This document shows, one piece after another, positions 26,234 to 32,691 of a stretch of DNA of 32,691 nucleotides. The position numbers and the translations under genes were made by a program. The notes under the pieces are model-generated. The model saw nothing but the letters and a program-made list of their open reading frames with translations. It had not been told where the DNA came from and did no database searches. The DNA comes from Cytophagaceae bacterium (lineage in GTDB: Bacteria; Bacteroidota; Bacteroidia; Cytophagales; Flexibacteraceae): assembly GCA_027485575.1 (NCBI GenBank), contig JAIXQU010000073.1:1-32691 (forward strand), written 5' to 3'. Every line of letters begins with the position of its first letter. Positions within the stretch are counted from its first letter, which is position 1.

Positions 26234-26561
26234 AACAGCTTCAATTCCAGAAAATATCTTTCAGTTGCTTTGTTTTATTATGATTACAGGAATTCCACTT
26301 CATTTTGAAGGTGATAACCATCAGGAGAGCACTTCGTAAATTTCGGGATATTTGGGAAATTTAGAAGATAGGTGAGGATAAATGCCACGTTTTAGAATAT
26401 GAAATTGCATGTGAAACCGGTTCGGAGAGCCTTCAAGTCATTGGAAATCCTTAGAGTCCGTTTGAACCTTAGGATGAACATAGTATGGTACATGATTTAA
26501 AAGCCAAAATTTAATTGCGTAAATTCATATTTGAAACTATAGCTTTATCCATTTTCCTACA

Positions 26562-26577
26562 AGATTAGGACTAATCT
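26562..26577. promoter_or_regulatory. Operator-like perfect palindrome
   Basis: AGATTAGGACTAATCT has 7-base arms (AGATTAG/CTAATCT) that are exact reverse complements around a 2-base centre. It lies in non-coding DNA 461 bases before the accessory operon. Its size fits a binding site for a dimeric regulator. No regulator gene is in the window. Confidence 0.35.
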
Positions 26578-26900
26578 CAAAAACTGTATCTTAACCATTA
26601 TGAAAATTATTTTTATACCTTAATTCAATAAAATACCATGATATAAGAATATTTGAGTAAATTTTTTAAATCGAGAAAGAAGAAACATAGATTTTAGCGG
26701 TAAGAGTTTGGAATTCAAAAAATCTAGTTTTTTATTTGCTAATTGATAACTTCATAATTTAATCAAGAATACGTTTCGATAAAGTTCTGTTTTGTTTAAT
26801 TGACTACTGCAAGGGCAATTAGTTTGTTTTATATTTTTATAATCATAATCTATTAAGTGTATTCTTATAAAGTAATCTAAAGCCATTATAGCTCAGGGCG

Positions 26901-26980
26901 TGAAAGAAATTTTTTGCAGTTTTTTTAACCTTTCAATTTTCGAACAAATCAAAGAATTTCTTTCATATCCAATAGTTTTG
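26901..26980 (+). promoter_or_regulatory. Inverted repeat plus -7 motif: likely promoter/operator of the six-gene operon
   Basis: TGAAAGAAATT (26901-26911) and AATTTCTTTCA (26955-26965) are exact 11-base reverse complements with 43 bases between. Seven bases after the second arm lies TAGTTTTG (26973-26980), an exact TAnnTTTG -7 match, 57 bases before the ATG of the protease gene. The second arm would overlap the -33 to -10 region, so a bound regulator could block or loop the promoter. No good TTTG was found at -33, which would fit an activator-dependent promoter. Confidence 0.5.
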
Positions 26981-27037
26981 CTATAAATTATATTCAGTTA
27001 CAATTCTTTCTTAGGCATAAGAAAAAATAAAATAAAT

Positions 27038-27919
27038 ATGAAATCGTTGTCTTTTTTATTTGCATTCATTACACTTCAAAGTGTAGCCCAGAATAAATTG
27101 TCGACTCAAGACCTATTTTCAAAAGCTTCACCATCCGTTATTTTAATAGAAGGTAATAATTCGATTGGTTCAGGTTTTTTTATTACGGCCTATTTAGTCC
27201 TTACAAATTATCACGTTGTTCAAAACTTCGGTCAATCATATACATATCGTCTATCTTATAATAATATTAAAATGCCTATCCGAAAAGTTGTTTGTTTTAA
27301 CAGTACACTTGACCTTGCCATCCTGGAAGTAGAGGAGGCTGGAATTCCACTGAAGTTCGCATTTACAGAATTAACTAGTGGATCTAAAGTGTATTCAATA
27401 GGAAACCCTATGGGACTTAAAAGTATAATTTCCGAAGGATTATTTAGCGGAAATTTCATAATAAACGGAACAGAAAGGATGCAATTCAATGCAGCCATTA
27501 GTCCTGGGTCGAGTGGAGGGCCTATTATGAATGAAAGTGGAGATGTGGTCGGCATAAATGTAAGCTCACTTAAAAATGGGCAAAGTATTAATTTCGGAGT
27601 TCCGATGAATTCAGTTTGTGCTTTTCTAAAAGAGAATAAAATTTTAAGTAGCTGCTATATTACAGATGATGTTAAGGAAATTTCAATTTATAAGCTTAGG
27701 TCCAAAAATTCAAAAGATGAAATCGGACTACTTTCTTTTGATGGAAAGTTTAAAAACTGTATTATAAAAATGATAGGATATAAAAAAATGTTGACAGGAA
27801 AACTTGACGATACAGGTAAATTAATTCAGCTAGAAACCAATGAGACAATTCCATTCCCTATTATTAATAATTCTGATGTATCTATATTTAGTAGGTCTGT
27901 AATACTTAGTAGTAAATAA
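27038..27919 (+). CDS. Exported trypsin-like serine protease (S1C, DegP-type catalytic domain, no PDZ)
   Basis: The 293-residue protein starts with a signal peptide (1-17, ending SVAQ). The chymotrypsin-fold domain has the complete triad: His59 (LTNYHVV), Asp92 (STLDLAIL) and Ser159 (SPGSSGGPI), with VYSIGNPMGLKSIISEG between, as in DegP/HtrA. Unlike HtrA it has no PDZ domain. Residues from about 210 on form a short beta-rich tail without known motifs. It should act in the periplasm. It is the first gene of the six-gene set and the next start is 2 bases after its stop. A+T content is visibly higher than in the left part of the window. Confidence 0.87.
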   Translation: MKSLSFLFAFITLQSVAQNKLSTQDLFSKASPSVILIEGNNSIGSGFFITAYLVLTNYHVVQNFGQSYTYRLSYNNIKMPIRKVVCFNSTLDLAILEVEEAGIPLKFAFTELTSGSKVYSIGNPMGLKSIISEGLFSGNFIINGTERMQFNAAISPGSSGGPIMNESGDVVGINVSSLKNGQSINFGVPMNSVCAFLKENKILSSCYITDDVKEISIYKLRSKNSKDEIGLLSFDGKFKNCIIKMIGYKKMLTGKLDDTGKLIQLETNETIPFPIINNSDVSIFSRSVILSSK

Positions 27920-27921
27920 GT

Positions 27922-28737
27922 ATGAGGTTAATTACGTTTTTAGTGATTATAAGTTTTGCTCCAACAATAGACGCTCAAGATAATCGCATACATTTATATC
28001 TATCTTCATCATTACCAGAGATGAAAATTTTAGACATTACAAAGAAAAATACGGGAGTTTTTTTTCAATGTGATTCTATTGAGGAAAATAGGAATACAAG
28101 AAAAGTTAGTTTATCTATCATTGATACCACAAAAAAAATGACATCTTGCGTACCACTTCTAAAAATAAAAAATGGTAAAATAAGCTTATATGAAACGCCA
28201 CAAGTGCCGACTAGTCTTTTGATATTTTATGAAAAGGATAAACAAAGGGGTGGATTAGTGGTTGAAGAGGGAAATACTATAAGACTATTTAATAAGGATG
28301 GATATGAAACCTATGATAGAATTAATGAAAGGGGAAGACTTAAAATATTACATTTTTTATCCTACTATAAAGGAACAGCAATTGAATTGCCTAGCCTAAA
28401 AATAAACATGGGAGATATAACTAATAAAGATACAATATCAAAAGATTTTGTAATTTTGGTGATAAGTAGGGATGTTAATAAAGACATTCACCACACATTT
28501 ATTTTCCCTAAAGACCCTATAAAGTCAGACCAGTACTATTATTCTACCAATTTACTTTCAACGATGCTAAGCAAATTTTTGAGCGAAAAAAATCTTCATG
28601 TTATTTCAAGTTTACTTATACCCGGAATTTTAGTTACTAAAGATCCATCTCTTTCAAATTGGGTGTTAAATGATAAATCTATAATGTCTTTAAAAAATGA
28701 TTCGAATGAGATTAACCTTAATTATTATTTTTGGTAG
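27922..28737 (+). CDS. Unrecognised secreted protein
   Basis: The 271-residue protein has an N-terminal signal peptide (about 1-18, ending TIDAQ) and no other membrane segment. I do not recognise a family. The composition is Lys/Ile/Asn-rich with many predicted strands. Two cysteines (CDSI near residue 50 and SCVP near residue 75) could form a disulfide in the periplasm. A helix-like stretch (LSTMLSKFLSEKNL) lies near the C-terminus. It starts 2 bases after the protease stop, and its last 41 bases overlap the start of the next gene, so co-translation is likely. Its position suggests a partner or substrate of the protease; that is inference from position only. Confidence 0.7.
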   Translation: MRLITFLVIISFAPTIDAQDNRIHLYLSSSLPEMKILDITKKNTGVFFQCDSIEENRNTRKVSLSIIDTTKKMTSCVPLLKIKNGKISLYETPQVPTSLLIFYEKDKQRGGLVVEEGNTIRLFNKDGYETYDRINERGRLKILHFLSYYKGTAIELPSLKINMGDITNKDTISKDFVILVISRDVNKDIHHTFIFPKDPIKSDQYYYSTNLLSTMLSKFLSEKNLHVISSLLIPGILVTKDPSLSNWVLNDKSIMSLKNDSNEINLNYYFW

Positions 28738-29236
28738 TACTCTATTTAGCTGCAATTCCCCTTTACCAGAATTTAATTTAACTCCTGGTACACAAGATGC
28801 TTTGAAGATATTAGAACCCGATTTTGAAAAGAATTTAAATCTAAAAAGGCACTTTCAAAAAAATTCCATCTGTGAGTTCCTTGCTTTTGTTAACTATTTG
28901 GATACAAGTTCAATTATAATTAAATCTCAATACTCTGCCGATATTAAGAGCCTTATTCTTTCTGATGTTAAACATTATTTTTCTCTAGAGGAATCATGCA
29001 GTGATCAAGAATGTTACCCAGAATTGGAGAAATTGATGGCATTAAAAAAAGCTTATATTTTTCCTAGAGTAACAAAAAATGATAAAATTTTTTATCATGT
29101 AAAAAATGGTAATTGGGAATATTTAACAAAGAAAGCTTTAGAGCCTGGCACAATTGAGTATGTAAGGGGGCTAGGTATTGTTTTAGTCAGTTTAATTGTA
29201 TTTTTAACACTCTATTTTAAATGGAAAAAAAAGTAA
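28697..29236 (+). CDS. Small lipoprotein with C-terminal membrane segment
   Basis: The 179-residue protein has an N-terminal signal ending in a lipobox-like GSTLFSC (Cys19), which should be lipidated by the Lgt/Lsp pathway. The C-terminus has a clear hydrophobic helix (about residues 155-172, GLGIVLVSLIVFLTLYF) followed by KWKKK. So it would be anchored at both ends, with the ~130-residue middle in the periplasm and the basic tail in the cytosol. The middle carries Cys residues, including CSDQEC. I do not recognise a family. Two start codons are possible, ATG 28697 and ATG 28706; the second gives the cleaner signal. It overlaps the gene before by 41 bases (or 32) and the gene after by 16. Confidence 0.7.
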   Translation: MIRMRLTLIIIFGSTLFSCNSPLPEFNLTPGTQDALKILEPDFEKNLNLKRHFQKNSICEFLAFVNYLDTSSIIIKSQYSADIKSLILSDVKHYFSLEESCSDQECYPELEKLMALKKAYIFPRVTKNDKIFYHVKNGNWEYLTKKALEPGTIEYVRGLGIVLVSLIVFLTLYFKWKKK

Positions 29237-30159
29237 TAGTAGGTCTATATATTTTCATGTTTATAGGTCATTTTAATCTGTCTTTTTCTCAATTATCTTC
29301 AGGGCCTATTAATGGTATCACTCAAGAATTTGGCAAGGACGTTAACACTGAGATCCTTGAAGAATATGGAAGTCCAATAGGTACAATTACATATTTAAGA
29401 AGAGCCTCAAGAAAGGTGAAAGCCAAGTTTTTTGCTTATAATCCTAATGTAAGAACATCTGCATACACAAGATTTCTTGATTGGAAAAAAAATAAAAATG
29501 TAATTTTATTAACAAGTGCAGGTTTTAGCCAATCATTAGATTACCCCATATGCAAAGGATTATGTGTTGAAGAAGGCGAAATTATTGGGTCATCTGTTGA
29601 TAATGATTTAGATGGTTTGGTATTTATTTATGGTTATGGTGCTGATGCAGGAGGAGTAGTTCTTGTCGATCTAGATAAAGACTATGGGAAGATGACACTT
29701 AATAGTACAGAATATAGACCTAGGCTGACACCGTCTAGTTTTGTTAATGCTTGTGGAAGTGCCGGAGCTTTTGCTTTTCAGACACAGTTATTCTATTTTA
29801 CAGATAAGGAAAGATTTTCATGGACTAAGTCTCAACCCGAAAAAAGGTCAAGGCGTTACTTTGCGGTAGTAAAAAAGAATGGTGAAGTTAGTCACGTGGT
29901 ATTCCATATTCCAAGGGAAGTAGCGCTTACCGATTATGCTGTAAAGGCTTACAACCTCTTAAAAAGTAAAAATTATGAGGTCATCGGATTACTAAATTTT
30001 GACACCGGCTGGTACGATTACTTTAGGTTATACTATGATAGTTCGGATGAATACTACGGGTCACTAACAGGGAATGATGGGCAAAAAATCTCACTTATAG
30101 GAAATAGAGATTATGAGATCGAGAAAGCAACAAATTTTATTGTTTACTACTATGAGTAA
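29221..30159 (+). CDS. Secreted protein, putative diverged phosphodiester-glycosidase relative (copy 1)
   Basis: The 312-residue protein has a signal peptide (about 1-24). It is clearly paralogous to the gene at 31026, sharing for example LLTSAGFS-SLDYPIC-GLC, DTGWY and the ASRKV/NSRKV segment. By itself it matches no family I know. Placed beside the phosphodiester glycosidase encoded next door, the same landmarks come in the same order. TSAGF (98-102) stands in place of NGGMY, and GLCVEEGEII (113-122) beside GLFVSNGKII. FQTQLF (186-191) stands in place of TQSGPI, RRYFAVV (211-217) beside RNAVGLS, and FDTGWY (260-265) beside LDGVVS. The catalytic-type motifs are therefore replaced. Cys111, Cys115 and Cys178 are shared with the paralog and absent from the enzyme. 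The TATGAGTAA end contains the start of the next gene. Confidence 0.7.
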   Translation: MEKKVIVGLYIFMFIGHFNLSFSQLSSGPINGITQEFGKDVNTEILEEYGSPIGTITYLRRASRKVKAKFFAYNPNVRTSAYTRFLDWKKNKNVILLTSAGFSQSLDYPICKGLCVEEGEIIGSSVDNDLDGLVFIYGYGADAGGVVLVDLDKDYGKMTLNSTEYRPRLTPSSFVNACGSAGAFAFQTQLFYFTDKERFSWTKSQPEKRSRRYFAVVKKNGEVSHVVFHIPREVALTDYAVKAYNLLKSKNYEVIGLLNFDTGWYDYFRLYYDSSDEYYGSLTGNDGQKISLIGNRDYEIEKATNFIVYYYE

Positions 30160-31033
30160 TCTATTTTTTATTTCACTTTTATTCGGTTTTTCAAATATTT
30201 CTATTTGTCAAACTATTGATTCTACTTCTTTTAACGATATCTCAAAACCCTTATTCGATATTTATTCTCCAAGTTTTTTGGACCCTGAAGAGCAAAATGA
30301 AAACTTGTCTTTTGAAGAAAAGACTCCACTTGGATATTCATTTGTTAATTTTAAAGGCTTCAAGTTTTATATCTATAAGATTAGAAAAACCAGTAGAAAT
30401 ATTCATCTTGAAGGTTATGACAACACTGGTCGACCTAAGTACAGCACACTTAAGAATTTTGTTTCATCGGTAGGGCGAGAAAATTCTGTAGATTTAGACT
30501 TTGCCATGAATGGTGGAATGTATGAAGGAAATGGAAGACCTGTAGGGCTTTTCGTTTCAAACGGAAAAATCATTCAACAACTCGATACTCAATATACCAA
30601 TCCTAATGAGGTTAATTTTTATATGCAGCCCAATGGTGTTTTTTACAGCTACTATGATAGAAGTGGAAAATTATATTGGAATGTAGCTACAACTAAAAGT
30701 TATAATATTTTAAGTAAATCTTGCAAGATTAAAGATGCCACTCAATCAGGCCCAATATTGATTGATGATTGTTTAATAAATAAAGCATTTGGTACTAGAT
30801 CTTCAAATAAAAAAATAAGAAATGCAGTGGGGTTAAGCGATGAATTTATTTATTTTGTAATGTCTTATTCTGAAACAAATTTTTATGATATGGCATATTT
30901 CATGCAAACTTACTTACGAGTTCAAAATGCATTATACTTGGATGGTGTAGTTTCACAATTTTATTATCATCCAAAAAGGAAATTTTTTGGAAGTAGCGTG
31001 CCCATAGGTCCAATTATCTCTGTTTATGAATAG
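30152..31033 (+). CDS. Exported phosphodiester glycosidase family protein (NAGPA/DUF2233)
   Basis: From the chosen start the protein has 293 residues. Family marks in order are FAMNGGMYEGNGRPVGLFVS (about 117-136), MQPNGVFYS, ATQSGPILID (about 196-205), KIRNAVGLS, SETNFYDMAYFM and NALYLDGVVSQFY with Asp264, ending VPIGPIISVYE. This is the NAGPA-like domain (PF09992) of enzymes that remove GlcNAc or other sugars from phosphodiester-linked glycans. The frame is also open from an ATG at 30113. The ATG at 30152 was chosen because it puts a signal peptide (MSNLFFISLLFGFSNISICQ) at the N-terminus and overlaps the upstream stop as ATGAGTAA. It should be periplasmic or surface-exposed. Its own stop overlaps the next gene by 8 bases. 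Confidence 0.88.
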   Translation: MSNLFFISLLFGFSNISICQTIDSTSFNDISKPLFDIYSPSFLDPEEQNENLSFEEKTPLGYSFVNFKGFKFYIYKIRKTSRNIHLEGYDNTGRPKYSTLKNFVSSVGRENSVDLDFAMNGGMYEGNGRPVGLFVSNGKIIQQLDTQYTNPNEVNFYMQPNGVFYSYYDRSGKLYWNVATTKSYNILSKSCKIKDATQSGPILIDDCLINKAFGTRSSNKKIRNAVGLSDEFIYFVMSYSETNFYDMAYFMQTYLRVQNALYLDGVVSQFYYHPKRKFFGSSVPIGPIISVYE

Positions 31034-31943
31034 GCTTTTATTTGCATTTTTTTTGGTTCCAGCTTTACTTCAAGCTCAGTTCAGTGAAGAAAGTATTGAA
31101 GGGTTAACCACAGAATTTGGAAGTGAGGTTAGAACGAACTTATTGGTAGAAAATGATGAAGCTCTTGGAATAATTACTTATTTCAGAAGAAATTCAAGAA
31201 AGGTTATGACTCAGTTTTTTTCTTATGAACCGGGTTCAAGAATATCTGCATATGACAAGTTCAACTCTTGGCGTGGAAATAAAAAAATCATTTTACTTAC
31301 TAGTGCTGGATTCAGTAAAAGTTTAGACTATCCCATTTGTAGTGGCTTGTGTATTGACGATGGAAAAGTTATTAGTAGTTCGTTGGATTATGATAAAGAT
31401 GGTTTGTTTTTTATTACTTCATATCTTAATGAGCATGGCGATATTATTAATGTTAATTTAAAGGATGAGAATGGAAAAATGACTATTGATGACAAAATTT
31501 ATTATCCTCGAATTACTCCATATACCTTTGTTAGAGAATGCTCTGCAGTTCGGGCAACAGTTTTTCAATCTCAACTATTTTATCATAATGATAAAGCATA
31601 TTATGATTGGCCTGATACAGAGAAATATGCCCAGAGAAGATTTTTTGTTGCTTGTTATAAAAACTCTATTAGGTATGATATAATTATTAATATTCCATTT
31701 GAAGCCCCTTTAACTAGTTATGTTTATAAGACATATAAGTATTTAAATAGTTTGGGGTATTATATTCATTCATTGTTTAATTTAGATACAGGATGGTATA
31801 ATTTTTATAGATTGTTTTGCGATAAAGGAGATAAAAACTATACTAAATTAACCGATAGACGGGGTCATACTCTTAGTATGATGGGTGAACGAGATGCTGA
31901 TATTAGCCGGGCTTCCAATTTTTTAGTTTTTTATTGTGAGTAA
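31026..31943 (+). CDS. Secreted protein, putative diverged phosphodiester-glycosidase relative (copy 2)
   Basis: The 305-residue protein has a signal peptide (1-17, ending LLQAQ) and is similar along its whole length to the product of the gene at 29221, roughly 45% identical by eye. It has the same TSAGF (92-96), GLCIDDGKVI (108-117), FQSQLF (180-185), RRFFVAC and LDTGWY (253-258). Cys105, Cys109 and Cys172 match the three cysteines of copy 1. Compared with the glycosidase between them, NGG and QSGP are lost while the probable structural landmarks and the Asp of LDG are kept. It is the last gene of the operon as it stands; the IS begins a few bases after its stop. Confidence 0.7.
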   Translation: MNRLLFAFFLVPALLQAQFSEESIEGLTTEFGSEVRTNLLVENDEALGIITYFRRNSRKVMTQFFSYEPGSRISAYDKFNSWRGNKKIILLTSAGFSKSLDYPICSGLCIDDGKVISSSLDYDKDGLFFITSYLNEHGDIINVNLKDENGKMTIDDKIYYPRITPYTFVRECSAVRATVFQSQLFYHNDKAYYDWPDTEKYAQRRFFVACYKNSIRYDIIINIPFEAPLTSYVYKTYKYLNSLGYYIHSLFNLDTGWYNFYRLFCDKGDKNYTKLTDRRGHTLSMMGERDADISRASNFLVFYCE

Positions 31944-32082
31944 TCTCGGTTATCAAGGAAAAACCTGTGCGGAAGTCAAAGAATGGACTGCTATCATAGG
32001 CCGAGGTATAGCGGTATATTACTGGGTCACCGGAAATTTCTGGGGATCGGAATAAAAAAGTGGTTTGTTTTGGGCGAAAAAA

Positions 32083-32445
32083 ATGGAGATGTTAGAGACA
32101 CTTTTAAGCCTGTTTTTTCCTAAGGAATTAACCCAATATTTCGACCTCAAATCGCATAGGGAGTTCAAGGATGAACGCAGTAGTGCTATGATTCTGGAGA
32201 TGACTTTTGAGGAGAAGAATGAACTTCCACCTGGATATTCAGCCGCTGACTATCAGGCAAAGGACTTTCTTGAGAAAACCATTTTAGATGTCCCGATTCG
32301 AACCCGGCCCGTCCAATTTGTAATAAGAAGGCGAAGGTGGAGACATAAAATCACAGGAGAGATAATTAAAAGAGATCTTTCCTTCATTGCCCAGGACGGG
32401 AAATACACCTCAGATTTGGTGACTTTTTTAAAAGGAGGAGATTGA
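32083..32445 (+). CDS. ISAon1-family transposase N-terminal region protein
   Basis: From ATG 32083 the protein has 120 residues; a TTG at 32065 would add six. The pattern is an N-terminal hydrophobic LLSLFFPKELTQYFDL, then ELPPGYSAADYQAKDFLEKT, the basic strand FVIRRRRWRHKITGEII and a C-terminal DLVTFLKGGD. This matches the short proteins annotated as ISAon1 family transposase N-terminal region, which precede an ISL3-like transposase in Bacteroidota and probably bind DNA. The stop TGA at 32443-32445 follows a strong AAGGAGG. The transposase frame begins in overlap with this end. Confidence 0.8.
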   Translation: MEMLETLLSLFFPKELTQYFDLKSHREFKDERSSAMILEMTFEEKNELPPGYSAADYQAKDFLEKTILDVPIRTRPVQFVIRRRRWRHKITGEIIKRDLSFIAQDGKYTSDLVTFLKGGD

Positions 32446-32691
32446 AACACAAGTTCTTCCCATATCTACAATCTGTTATTTCTTCAGAGTAGACCCAGAT
32501 TCGGTGAGGAAGAACTATAAAAATTCATGGTCCAACTATCGAACCCGGGAAAAGAAAGAGCATGCCACCGAGCACATGATTTATCCTGACAACATCACCG
32601 AATCTATTGCCATTGATGAGTTAACACTTTCAAAAGGAGAACTTTACACATACGTCACAGCCAAAGACAAAAAACAAAAAAATGGCACTTT
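32432..32691 (+). CDS. ISL3-type DDE transposase, N-terminal part (cut by window edge)
   Basis: The frame is open from 32432 (just after an in-frame TAA at 32429) to the end of the window, about 86 residues. It reads through VDPDSVRKNYKNSWSNYR to ITESIAIDELTLSKGELYT. The IDE-(x)-S-x-G-ELYT pattern is the first catalytic Asp region of ISL3/ISAon1-like transposases. The frame is +1 relative to the preceding ORF. There is no ATG or GTG close to its beginning: an ATT at 32441 directly follows AAGGAGGAG, and the first in-frame ATG is inside the conserved part. It is therefore made either by frameshifting from the upstream ORF or from an unusual start. Confidence 0.75.

Larger units (their letters stand above)
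26234..27037. other. AT-rich 804-bp spacer before the accessory operon
   Basis: No credible gene was found on either strand. All frames are broken by stops, and the only short open frames (for example one from ATG 26399, about 33 codons) have no recognisable sequence. From about 26480 on it is much richer in A+T than the thiolase gene. It contains a perfect palindrome with a 2-base centre (26562-26577), an 11-bp inverted repeat (26901-26965) and a -7 promoter motif (26973-26980). It marks the probable left edge of the accessory region. Confidence 0.6.
31947..32691 (+). mobile_element. Left part of an ISAon1/ISL3-like insertion sequence (runs out of window)
   Basis: The element contains an N-terminal-region ORF and the start of a DDE transposase ORF. 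The exact left end cannot be fixed because the right terminal repeat is outside the window. It must lie between the stop at 31943 and the ORF start at 32083, and the base-composition change suggests close to 31947. The 140 bases before the first ORF hold no recognisable gene. Confidence 0.6.

Noticed and set aside
26399-26500. Short open frame starting ATG in the spacer (about 33 codons)
   Set aside because: No ribosome binding site, no recognisable sequence, surrounded by stops in all frames.
31936-32055. 39-codon open frame from GTG overlapping the end of the operon
   Set aside because: It crosses the presumed IS boundary. Only its first few codons resemble the start of the glycosidase gene, so I read it as a scar plus IS non-coding end.
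1-32691. CRISPR array, tRNA or rRNA genes
   Set aside because: No regularly spaced short direct repeats, and no cloverleaf or rRNA-like segments were seen on either strand.

Overview
This window looks like a chromosomal piece of a Bacteroidota bacterium, most likely Cytophagales-like. The evidence is two secreted proteins with type IX secretion (T9SS) C-terminal sorting domains, several TAnnTTTG-type -7 promoter motifs, moderate-to-low GC, and family choices typical of the phylum (large CcmF, M13 peptidase, GH3 glucosidase, S1C protease). No rRNA, tRNA or CRISPR array was seen. The genus cannot be told from the sequence alone.

Layout. Positions 1-1388: the C-terminal end of a HerA/DUF853-type NTPase, a convergent enoyl-CoA hydratase, and a decayed VOC/glyoxalase remnant. 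Positions 1389-5848: a secreted GH3 beta-glucosidase and an exported M13 metallopeptidase. Positions 6065-9433: a co-directional set of an LpxH-like metallophosphoesterase, a glycosyltransferase and a GH1 beta-glucosidase; the GH1 gene carries an A16 tract. Positions 9595-11589: a T9SS surface protein followed by a clear intrinsic terminator. Positions 11719-15652: radA convergent with ccmF. Positions 15653-19280: a minus-strand stretch with an MFS transporter and folA in one unit, a class C beta-lactamase-like serine hydrolase, and two copies of a ~190 bp MITE-like repeat in the gaps. Positions 19513-24831: a 1772-residue T9SS subtilisin. Positions 25025-26233: a PcaF-type thiolase.

The accessory part starts after the thiolase. 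An ~800 bp very AT-rich spacer holds two inverted repeats and a -7 motif. It leads into a tightly packed six-gene operon of exported or membrane-anchored proteins (27038-31943): an S1C trypsin-like protease, an unrecognised secreted protein, a small lipoprotein with a C-terminal membrane anchor, and three tandem proteins. The middle one of the three is a phosphodiester glycosidase (NAGPA/DUF2233). The two flanking it are paralogs of each other and appear, by motif order along their whole length, to be strongly diverged relatives of it that lost the NGG and QSGP motifs and gained cysteines. Successive genes overlap (ATGAGTAA, ATGAATAG), which suggests translational coupling.

This operon is the best candidate for an undescribed envelope system. 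Its right edge is cut by an ISAon1/ISL3-like insertion sequence that runs out of the window, with its N-terminal ORF and transposase ORF in different frames.

Limits: all homology calls are from reading the translations. No database search, alignment program or folding program was run. Promoters and hairpins were found by eye.
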